A DNA stretch of 64,000 nt from Colius striatus (taxonomy: Eukaryota; Chordata; Aves; Coliiformes; Coliidae): assembly GCF_028858725.1 (NCBI RefSeq), contig NC_084773.1, forward strand, positions 9,166,350-9,230,349. The letters are read 5' to 3'. Each line of letters begins with the position of its first letter. The first letter of the stretch is position 1. Below, in pieces: positions 13,079-24,400 of the stretch. The notes below the pieces were generated by a model. That model did not search any database and was not told where the DNA came from. It was given only the letters and a program-made list of their open reading frames with translations. The position numbers and the translations under genes were made by a program.

Positions 13079-16000
13079 TGCAACTTATGATAAAACTCTT
13101 CAAACAAAACAGAATTGTTGAAAAGTTTCCATGAGTTAAAACAGTAACAAATATTGAAATGTAAAAAACCCATATTTTTTTAAAAACCTACATCAGAGCA
13201 GGATTTATCTTCAAAGATTCCTTTCTTGGTTCTGCAGCATGTCCTCTAGATTCCTTGCTCCTTTAAGAAAGTACATCAATTTATAGGCTGCAGGTAATTA
13301 GACTGATATAAAACTTATGCTGTCAGCACTAGATCATAATGGACTCTCAGTGCAAGCCAGGTAACTGCTGTAGAATGGAGTAATTCTCCTTTCCAGCTGT
13401 GATGAATACTTTGATGCAGTCCTTTCCCTCACAATATATAAACATTACACAGGGACTCCTTGTCAAACAGCAGTTAAGGGACATTGGATTAGGATTCTGC
13501 CCTGGATGTGGAAATGACACGATATTTCAAGAGAACATTTCCCAGGACGTTTGAAAGAAAAAAGTCATCCAGTCTTCATGACAGTACAAAGCCAAGTGTG
13601 CATTAATGGAAGCAATATTTTGTTTACAGTGTAGGAAGCCCTTCCACACAATTTACAAACTGCTTATTTGCATTTAATTATATAGAAATCTTGCACTTAA
13701 CAAATAAGATCCTTCAAAAATTTCAAGCATTTGATAAAGCAGCACACAAAGTAGAATTATTTTGGCCAACTTCACCTCTGGTGTAGCTGTTAAAGAGTTA
13801 GTTGGACACATTCAGCTTCAGATACAAAAAGACTTACCAAAGGGCAACTGTTCAACAAAAATGAAGTTACAGAGTAAAGGGAGCATAGACACTTACCTGC
13901 TTTATGTACTGAAGTTACAATAAGACTAATACTCTTAAGACCAACTCCTTCTTCTCTGACAAAACTCATCTAAACGTGTTTTATCTTTTTGCATTTGAGC
14001 CTTAGAGAACAGGGTATGTGCTCAAATTCTGTGTAGTGAGGAAGCCCAATAGTGCACAAGTACACATTCACCTCAGAATGAAATGTGCCCTCCCGGGCAG
14101 AATGTAAATACAAGTCTCTTGAAGATCCGATTTCGGTGAATCAACAGGCCATTTGACATTTCCTGATTCTTACTTTTTTTGTTAATGATACAAAAAATAA
14201 GTACACACAGCTTCACCAAATCGCAGCTATTAGAGATGCTTACTGTAGAACTGGTATGACCTAAAGAAAAAAGTGATTGATTTTCTGCAGCTACCAAAAC
14301 TGAATAGTGATGTAGTAGTACAACTGTATTATAGCCTTCCTGTAATCTACTAGAATATATGAATTCTCTTTAACATTTCACTGTATTCATTTACAAATGG
14401 CACTAAATAAACATATACAGAATATAGGGTCCAGGTTCCCATGTTACTTTGAGAGCATTCCCCTCCCCCAAGATGCTACATTCAACAACCTGATCAGTCT
14501 GAACCACTTGTAATTTGCATTCACAGGACTATTTAATCTCAATTCTGATATCATACTGGACACCTCAGGAAAGGCACACTATGAACAGAAAAACTATTCC
14601 TGTAGATATCTTGATAAAAGAGCAGACTACACAGTAGACTGGCAGGTACATAATTTAAACAGTTTTATTTACCACTTCAGAGAGCAGCATTTTATCAACT
14701 ATTATCAGCTTCTGTTTTCACACTTGTCTAGCAAAACACTGCAGTTTTATTTCTAAATTATTACAATAAAAAGAAATCTAAATGTACTGTGAAACTTGTT
14801 TCAGAAAAAAACCCCAAACAACATTGGTTTTAGAGTCTTTTTAAGACGATTTTCTGTATGACAAAGCTAAACTTTTGGAGAGATGCTTGAAACTATATTG
14901 CCACCTGCTGTCTCAAACAAAACTCAGGAGACAGGTCTGGCTGGCTATATTATTTAAAATTCTGCAAGTATTCTATTAACTTGGAAAGCCCATTGTGAAG
15001 CAGGGAATTAAACACACATTTTAAAACTGTGAAGAAGGATTTAGTGCCCACTCTCTCTTTCTTTGGCTTGGCCATGACTGGTCCAGAAAAAAACCCAAAC
15101 AACATGAGTAAAAGTAACAGAAATTACCAGTGAAGTCATGCCCTGCTCATCATAAAACAGCATTCTCTTGTGGCTCTTATCACACTCTGACCAGATACAT
15201 AAAGCTGGAATGAAATCAGGCAAGAGATGCATGGAAGTGAAGAGATGCTTATTACAGAGAGAGAGAGATTGTGAATACTACAGGCTGACAGAGAAGAAGA
15301 AACTGCTTCAGCTTTCAGTACCTCTTCTAGCAAAGAGGTGACTGTCTACAGGAAACTAGGATTTAGCCTCGCTATGGTAAGGCTGTATTTAAATTTTGGG
15401 AGATGCAAGATGGTGAAAGAAAGAGAGTAAAGATTTTTTTCCAACACTTTGGTTGTTTTGAGGGAACTAAACAGAACATGACTTAATTGGTATATAAACA
15501 CTGTTAAATTAATTACAAGAGATTATGTAAACAAACTGAGATGTAAAAGAAAAAAAAGATGCACACTGAAAGGTTAGACATATGTCCAGGGAAAAAAAAA
15601 GCCCAAAGCACTAGTACTCCATTAAATAAACAGACAAAGAGAAGCTGCATTAATGAAAAGGGTGTAGCTTAGAGCAGTATTTCTGGGTCCAGGTTACTAA
15701 TAAAAGAAAACTAAAAACCTGCTGTGTGGATAACTACAAAAATTGCTGTTCTTGGATAACAGAAGAGATACACAGTGCCTGTTTGAAATGTTTTCTTCCA
15801 AATTAAACAGGCAATATCCTTCCTGGTGTACACAAACCAAATTTCAGTGTCGTGGGAAAGCATTGTTCATCAGACTTTGATATGCATGTATTGCTTCATT
15901 TTGTTTCACTTTAATCAGATTTTCATTCCTGGACTTAATGATGATCCTACAATATATCAGCAAGACAAATTAATGCTCAGAGGTTGTTCTTGACAACATC

Positions 16001-16859
16001 CCAGGGAGACTCGGAGACACTGACACAAGGCAGCCAAAAATGACAAGTTATAAATGACATATCTTGTATGTTCTGTGCTTCACAGGACATCAGTGTAGTG
16101 CATTACTGACAAAAACTCCACATTTTCTTTTCCTCTCATGTCCTAGTACTTAAATTAAAGTTTCAAATAAACTTAAAAAAATCAATTAAAGCTAGCTGGT
16201 GTATCCATCAATAAATTCCAGATGAACAGCTGTGAAGCAATATTTAGGAAAAAAAAGCATAATGTGGTCTGACTTACATGCTAATTCTATATCAATATTA
16301 TATAATACATATGTTTTATACAAAGCAGTTCAAATAAGTCAGTGAATTCTGTGTACACCTTAAAACTCAGGTTCATTGTATGTTTCTCTACCATTGTTTA
16401 TTTGTTTCCTTTGGAGCCTCCAAAGAGCAAAACTTCTATTACCATCAGCCCGACTAGGCACTACAGGATCCATCCCATACATATGGTACCCTTAGCCACA
16501 CAAAATTAACTACATCTAGAAGCAACACCATTCAAGACAAGTCTTATGGTCTTAATGTCTTTTGCAGTGAAGGATTTCTGTAAGCATTTGGCTTTAAGCA
16601 TAATTTTAAATGCCATCCTGAATAGTAAAATATCTAACGGGTCTCTGAAGCATTTCTGGAATCCAAGCACACTCCTGAACACAGCCAAAAGCTCCTCACA
16701 CCTGTCGAAGATTTTTTTTCCTAAAAGTGAGGCAAAATGTAAATTAACGTCATTTGCATGTTTGCATGGCCTGTTATCCAAGCAGCTATACCTACAAACC
16801 AACAGACTGCGGACAGTGCTTAACAGCTCCTAAAACGCTTCTCAAGAACATCAGGGCTG
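13079..16859. other. intergenic AT-rich DNA before the CpG island
   Basis: No gene recognised. Around 16,506-16,833 about 300 bp is open on both strands at once, with no homology I know. Confidence 0.6.
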
Positions 16860-18420
16860 CACCATGATCCCCTCTCCCCCCGCCCCCAGTTCACGAGCAG
16901 CGTTTGGGAAGCCACCAAATCCCGCGGCGATCGCCACGGGCCGGACCACCAAGTTCAAGAGGACTGCCACGCTGAAACCAGTTCTGTAGCCAGAAGCAAA
17001 GCGAACGCCACAGATTCCACGGAACAGAGCTGCCCGTTAAAGATGACACAAGGGCACAAAACGCCCTACGAGTCGGCCCTCGAGGCTTGGCTGCCGGCGT
17101 CTGCCCAGCTACCGCTCCCGCCCGACCACCCGCACTGCTACTGGCACGGCCCGGCTCGGCCCGCCCAGGTCCTTCCTTCATCGGCTCCTTCCCCCTTCCC
17201 GTCTCTCGTCTCTAGACAAGGCTCCGAGGCCGCCGCTGCCCAGACGCGCGGCTGAAGCCCCTCGGCAGGTCGGGCACAGAGCCCGCCTGCCGCAGACAGC
17301 CATTTCTTCCCCCATCTTCGGCCACACGCCCCTGTTCCCGACCTTGTTCGCTTTGTCAAACTACACCAGAGAAAAGAAAACGCGCGAGAGAAGCAGCAGC
17401 TGTCACAGAAACAGCTGGTTCGGAGACGGAGCCCAGCCTTCCCTTCCTCCCTCGCTGTAGCATCTTCTCTCCCGCCCCGCTCCACCGCTGCCCCCGGCCC
17501 GTCTCTCCTTCCCCCGCTCCGCAGCCGCTGGAACGCCGGGGATAATCCCCGGACGTTGCTTAGCGCTGCCGGCGAGGCCGCTGGCGGGGACGGCAACGCG
17601 ACGTGCGCGCAGCCTCCCGGCCGCGGGACTTTATCCCCCACAAGGCCTCGCTGCGGCAGCCCCGCAGTGTGCGCGGAGCCCATTGGCGCAGCCGCGGCGC
17701 GGCGCAGAGCCTATGGCCGCCCGCAGCCCGCCTGCCCGCGGCCGCGCACGCAGGATGCTGCTGGGGCGCAGCTGCTCCCCGCGCCTCGCCCCGCAGCAGC
17801 CGGGCACAGCCGTGAATCTGGGGTAAGCAGGCGGCGGAGGAAGGGACACGCTGGACTGGCATGAAGAGTCCCTCCCTTGCCCGAGAAGGGACGGCCCCTG
17901 CCGCTTACGGCCCGGGGACCAGCCCGGCCTTTCGGTGCGTAGCGGGCCGGTGCCGCGGCTCTGCGGGGAATCCCGCGGCCCGCTGGCCGTTAGGTGCTTA
18001 GTGCCTCCCCGCCGAGGCACTGGCAGCAGGAGCCATCTGCGCGATAAAGCCGAGGGACCGAGATCCCTCTCCTGGGAGGATCTCGGGAAGGGGTCCGGAG
18101 GGCGGGGTAGGGGGATGAGCTATTCCAAACACCGCGTTTCAGCCGTGCGAGAGGAGCGCTTGTACCATCCCCCAGGGCGAGACAGGCAACAGTTTTGGGA
18201 TTCTGTGATTCCGACCCAGCCGGCCGCGTTGCCACAAGCCCCAGAGGTTGTCAAGGAGCGGGGGAAGGGCGCCCGGGTGCCGCTGCCGCTGCCCCGTTCC
18301 GCGGGTCCTGCCCGACACGGCGGCGGCAGCAGAGAACAGGGGCCGGGCACACAGCCGCCTCTGCTCTTCGACGGCTCTGCGTACAGTTTCAGGCACTGCT
18401 GTGCTGCCGTGTTAGTTAGA
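16860..18420. promoter_or_regulatory. CpG island, CCDC66 promoter region
   Basis: An abrupt 1.5-kb block rich in G, C and CpG inside AT-rich DNA. It includes several GC boxes (for example near 16875, 17473 and 18101) and an inverted CCAAT box (CCATTGG) near 17680. It spans CCDC66 exon 1. Long open frames here on both strands are expected from the composition and are not called as genes. It could also fire leftward, where ERC2 lies in mammals, but nothing here proves that. Confidence 0.85.
17755..17822 (+). CDS. CCDC66: CCDC66 coding exon 1
   Basis: Encodes residues 1-22 plus two bases and ends at donor GTAAGC. The family's usual first codon, before NLGDG, is GTG here (17812-17814), so translation must begin upstream. 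ATG 17755 gives a 19-residue Arg/Pro/Gln-rich extension; an in-frame ATG at 17713 would add 14 more residues but has C at -3. Where transcription starts is not visible. Confidence 0.75.
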
Positions 18421-21400
18421 AAGATAGGATGCGTGCCTGACCGGTGTTAGGGGTTTTCAAAGTGTTACTTTGAATATTAATCTTCATAGTATATTTTCTC
18501 TCATTAATGCATAGAAGGAATAAAAGCATTTGGGTCACAGTCACACACTGCCAACTTTTATTCTTTTGTTTAAACCCTTTTAATAACACTTGTTCCCCTT
18601 TGAACTGTACTGCATGGAAGAACAATTAAAGCCTGTTTTCAGAACACAGTCTCTCTTTGTGACCACTGCTGGCACGCAGGGAGACCTGTTCAGCATTTTT
18701 TGTAGCACACAGTTGATACTGTTGTATTATTAAATAATTTAAATAAATATAATTATTAAATTGAAGTAGGTGTATTGGTACCTATAACAACACAGAGCAG
18801 CACCTTCAGCAGGAAGATTTACTTTATAACAAGCAATACCAGGTTTTCCAGTATCAATAATAAAAATGCACCCTCCTTAGAGACCTGTTGATTTCTTTGT
18901 ATTAAGTTACTTCTATAAAGGTAGAAAGCTTGGGGTTTGAAGGACCAGCTGGACCAATAACAAACACAGTGTTAGAATTAATGTAATTGCACTTGTTATT
19001 AACATAAAAACCCTACCATCATCAGATAATTCAATATTTCACATTCTCTTCTCCCTTTCTTTAATTTTGCAGTGATGGACTGAAGCTTGAAACTGAAGTG
19101 CTGAATGGAAAACCTAGACTAATTTTGGCTTCCTCTGGTATGTTTTTATTAATTTATCCCAAGTAATCTTTAAACCTCCTTGAAAATAAACCTAAGAGCC
19201 ACGCATCATGAAGCACAGCTTTATTACAGTATTTTTGGGGTAGGAGGAATATTTATGCATTGTTATTTACAAGTCTTCTTACTTACCAGCTTGACACTGA
19301 AGAGTAGATTAATCATGAGCTTCTGAATAGTCTGTCTACTGGTGAGCAGCTGGCAAATAGTCTTGACTGTTTACGCCTTGTCTCTCCATTCATTAAAAAA
19401 AAGTACTATTATATATTGACTGGTGTAACTTTATAGCACCCTACTTGTCAAGAAAAAAGAGGCGTAATGACTCTGCTTAATTTACACAGAATTACATGCC
19501 TGTAGCAGGTTTCTGACTTTAAGGCAGCTTTAGTATTTGGCAGCTGATGTTTATCATTTTCAATAGGCTTTTTTTTTTTTTTTTAGGCCAGATCTCAGTA
19601 TTACCATCTGAGAGATCTTTCCACTATGTGTTCACAATTAAGTGTTAATAAATTCTGGGTTTGTGATTTCTCAGATGTATGTTTCTATACAACGACTTTC
19701 CCCATTGTTCTGCATAGCAGTCAGGATACAGAAACTCTCTTTCATGCTTTCTAAATTATCTTTCATTTACCAGACAGCTGTCTAATGAGGCATTACGGAG
19801 TATTTTGAGCACGTAAGGTATACCATTTTACTGGAAACAAAACCTTGCAGCTACCTCTGAAACAGCTATATTACAGCTTTCAATTTTTACAACCACAGTC
19901 AGCATCATTGACTGTCTAGGGAGAGAGCATGTACATTCCAGAGTGCTCCAAGGTAAAGCATTACCTTTGAACTAGCCTTGAACAAGGAGTCTTCTCCAAG
20001 AACTAACACGTTTAGACAGTTGATATAAATAGCACTGCCTTGAATTGAGCTGTGTAAATAATTGCATCAAATTGTATTGCTTCTGAATTCCATTTTTCTG
20101 CACTGTCAAATACTGCTTACAGTCTTAGGAGCTAAAGCAGGATTACTCTGTTGCAGCTTACGCTGCTACTTGAGATAGTTGTTGAGTTGTTTTTCAGGAG
20201 GGAGTTGTTATTAAATACTTCTCTCATATGTTTGTGTTTGTTTCCCAACAGCTAAATCAAAGCCTGCAATGAAGGTAAGTGGAAAAAATACATTTTTGGT
20301 TATAGCACACAAATTAACTAGTTAATGTTAACACAGAAATTTGAGAACATTTTGAACTGTCTAAATACTTGCAATCTACGATGTCTGTGCAAGACAAATA
20401 TGTACTTATGGATCCCTTCCAACTCGAGATTTCTGTGATCTCTCAGGTTCATAATAGGTCCTAAAAAGGATTAAAAGTTCCATGACTACTTTTACCTTTG
20501 CAAAATGCTTTACTGCACTTTGCCAAGAAGTTATAGCAGCACAGGGAATCAGCTAAACCAGAATTTTCAGAACTTTCAAGGTTGAAATAACACTGGCTGT
20601 ATGGTGGAAGCGTGTACCTGTTTGAAGCCAGGCATCAGAAACACAAAACCAACTCAGAATTCATGTTGAGTAAATCTTTTAAATTTTATCCTACATATTT
20701 TCGATACTGTCATTTTTAAATATTCAAATTTAGGTGCTGTATTCTCTTTAATGTCCTCATGAAGATTCATTAGTTTATACCAAGTTAGTTTCTGTTGATG
20801 TAACAGAGAAGAAAAATTACACTTATTTTACTTATTGCTTTGCTCTTGTGTTCATTGGTTGTCCATGCAATTTTATTTCCTTATTTAACATATGGTAAAA
20901 TCTTACTGCTTTTACAGATGGATAATAAAGCCAGAGGCCCTAAACAGGCGTTGAGAATAAAGCATACTGGGCACATTCTGAGGTCAACACCAAATGCTTG
21001 TATCAAGCAGGAAAACGTAACAAAACCAAGGAGTGAATCAAGCTTATCAACAACAAAAGGTGAAAAACTGCAAGTTACTAAACACTCCTCACAGGAAGCT
21101 GTGAATAAAGATCACTCTTTGACTTTCCAAAGAGGTAGCACAATCAAATATCTTGATTCAGACAACGTTGTTAAAAAAAGTAAACAGAAACCTCAGAGCC
21201 CTTGTGTATCAGCTGAAGACCTAAGAAGTTTCGTGTGTTTAACACAAGACCAGCTTCAACGGATTTTGATGACTGTAAAAGAAGGAACTACAAGCACCTC
21301 TGAGACTCATGAAAAGCAAGAAGAAACAGGTAAGATACAGTTATTTGAGTAAGTTAGTTTCATGGAAGCAGAGCAAACTCGGAAATCTTAAGAGTTCATA

Positions 21401-24400
21401 ATTTATTTGCAGGCTGCAGAGATGTTACTTCATGTTTAATGGTCTGCTCTTATGGATGTGAAATTGCCTGTTACTGTTAGGAATCAGGCATTTGGTAATT
21501 TTAACAGTAAAAACTAAAGATTACTTGACAGTGTTCCAGTACTTTGAAGAGCAAAACAAGAAGCCATTCTGTCAATATTTCATGCAAAAAAGGAACCATT
21601 TTACATTGGGAAAAAAATCCCATAAGTGCACTGTAACGTTGCCATTAGGAATGTGAAGCAAAAAAAGTAAATCCAATACTCCAAAGAGATAAGCCCTTCT
21701 GCTTTTGTGAAGAGTTCAGGTCTTGGTATAAGTCTCAAGAGCAGTGGTGCTCTTTTCCTCTGGCCCAAAAATGCACGTGTCCTTTTGCCTAACTGTAATA
21801 TTACTATTGAATATCTGCTCAGAAGGAGAAAAACGATTACTTATCTTCCTGTTTTACATCCTTACTCCTGTTTGTGGACCTAAGGAGCTGGTCAGCTCTT
21901 TGCCACAAGAATAAGACATGCTACAGTTGAGTCCCAAAGTCCAAGCTCTTAACCAAGAATGAGTGTTTGCTCAAAGTCTAGCATTCTAAAAATAACCTGT
22001 GAAGATGTAACTTACATGCCTTAACCACACAAGCAGGGCTCAAGACAGTTGTGTTAAATAGTGGGGAATTTGCAAGTTTCTAGTGTTCTCCTCAATGCTG
22101 AAGAAAGTTTATTGGTCATATGTATATTTTTATATATTTTTATGTATATTCTACCCCAGCTGCTACTGAGGCATCAGAGGAAAACGTACCATTGCTGCAA
22201 AAAGGTTGTGAAGTTTCATCTGTTCCAGATGAAGCTCACTCTGATTCAAGCAGGAAACAAGAAGCATACCCACAGCCAGGACAGAAAGTTGTGTATGTAG
22301 ATTTGTGCTATTGTCTACAAAAACTGTATCTTCAATAAAGATTCATATTGTGCTTCTTCATCACAGTAAGAATCTTTATAAAATTAACAGATTAACTTTG
22401 AATTACTTTTTAGGTAATTTTTTTTCCCATCCTTTTCTCTAGAAAGGACTCGTGGAAACCTGCTGACTTGTTTAGTACCTTGGGTGAAAGAGAAGGGGAG
22501 AAAGCCTTGTCGGAATTTAGAAAGACCCAATGGAAGAAGGAATTAGGTACTGAGAATACACAGAATGTATTTTTGATCAATTTCTCACACTCAAGATGCC
22601 AAGAAACTTTGTGTTCCTAATGCTCTTTTAAATTTACTTACATCTGTGCAGTTGCTACAGTTTGGAAGGTACAGTTTTATTAGTCTCCAACACAAGATTC
22701 TTTGCATAAAATTCTGAAATTCAGGATTATCTATAAATTCTTGCAAAAATGGTTCTTAACCAAATACATATTATCATAAATATTCAAATATTCAATTATG
22801 CTTCATATTTTAGGTGTTACTTACCACCAGTTTTTACACATTCTGCCAGTGGTTGATAAGCCATTACCATTAACAAATTCATTTGGTTTTTGGATGGGAA
22901 AAGTGTCACCCTAATCTACTGAATGTATCAAATTGCAATTTGACCTTGAAGCAGTTTGCAGTCCTGCCCCATCACCAACCAAGGGGATCTCTGTAGAAAA
23001 ATTAAAATGTTTAATGCAGTAGTGAATTCTGTATGAAAAATTAAGTTTTTTATTAATCACATGCAGGAGGCCTGTGTTCTGTTTTCAGCTTGGGTGTAGA
23101 CTAGTTTCAGGGTTTGATTCTCCATTGTCAGCAGCCTCCAAGTCTACCTCCAGTGGTTTAATAGTATTACAGTAGTCCAAGACTGGTACAATAAAACAGA
23201 GAGAATTTATATACTTACCTATTTGTTAGTTTTCTCTCTTTCCCTGGGACATTGTTAACCCTTCAGTGTTTTGTGATCTCAGAGAAATTGCCCCATTACC
23301 TCTTCATCTCTGGGCAGAGACTCATCTGCTGTCCCCTCAAGAGCAAAGTTATGTTTCGACTGGTCAGACAATGGTGACTTACTCTTGTAATACATTTTAC
23401 AATCAAAATTACAGGGTAGGCATGCATTGCTGCTGTTATAAATACAAAACAAAAACTGTGACATGTCTGTATTAGGAACTCTTTTTTTTTTTTTTTTCCC
23501 AAGATGAACAGGTAGCACTGAAGAAGAAACTGAAAGAATCTTTGGAGGCAGAGGTGGGTTATTTCTGGCCAAAACCTGGCAATAATAGAACCCATAAAGA
23601 GAAAGTGGAAGGAGCTAACCCAGATAAGGTAAGGCTATCAGTAAACAGCAAAGAGATGCCACTTTCCACAGCACTGCTCTAGTTCAAATTCTCGTTCATG
23701 TGAGATTTTCCATACAAATCCAGCAGACTCCAGTCTTGGCAGTCACTTTAAGCTCTTTCACAGCATGAATTGCTCCAACTCCCTGTTTCATACTTACCCG
23801 TTGCTCCAATTTGTAGGTTCATAGATTAAGATCTTTGTAGCATAAACAACCCATTCCTGTCCCTCCATGTTGATACCTAACCAAAAAGTAGAAATCTCTT
23901 CTAGTTCTGCTTTGAGGAATAGTCTCAAAAGTAATTCCTGGTTATATAATGATTTATATTGTTCACAAGCTCTCACATGTATTTGAGTGTAAGTTGATTT
24001 TTCTCTAACCTGCCTTTTCAAAAGTCAGATGAAAATGTTGTGTCAGATTAATATATTAGGCTCAGATGAGACTTCTCCAGGGAAACTGATTGCTGTTAAA
24101 GAAAAGTTAGGTTTGTACCTATCAGTTATTGCAACAAAAGCAAATGGCTTTTTCTGGTGGCATACTCAGCATTCCTTGAAAAGTTCCTACTCTGCCCCAT
24201 CAGAATTTGTTTGAAGCTACATAATAAATACTTGATATGACATGCTTAGTTACAAGCTTTGGCTGAGTTTTTAATGAATAGTAGCTTCCAGAAGTATAAT
24301 TTACTTGTTTCTTATATGTTAAAGTCTATTTAGTTCAAACAAAACATGAGCTAAATAAATCAAGTCTTAAAAGTGGTCACTTTCTTTGCAGACAATGTGT

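Noticed and set aside
17138..18450. Long open frames on both strands in the GC-rich block (up to 181 codons)
   Set aside because: GC-rich sequence has few stop codons; the products are Ala/Arg/Pro/Gly-rich, overlap each other on both strands, and are not recognisable proteins.
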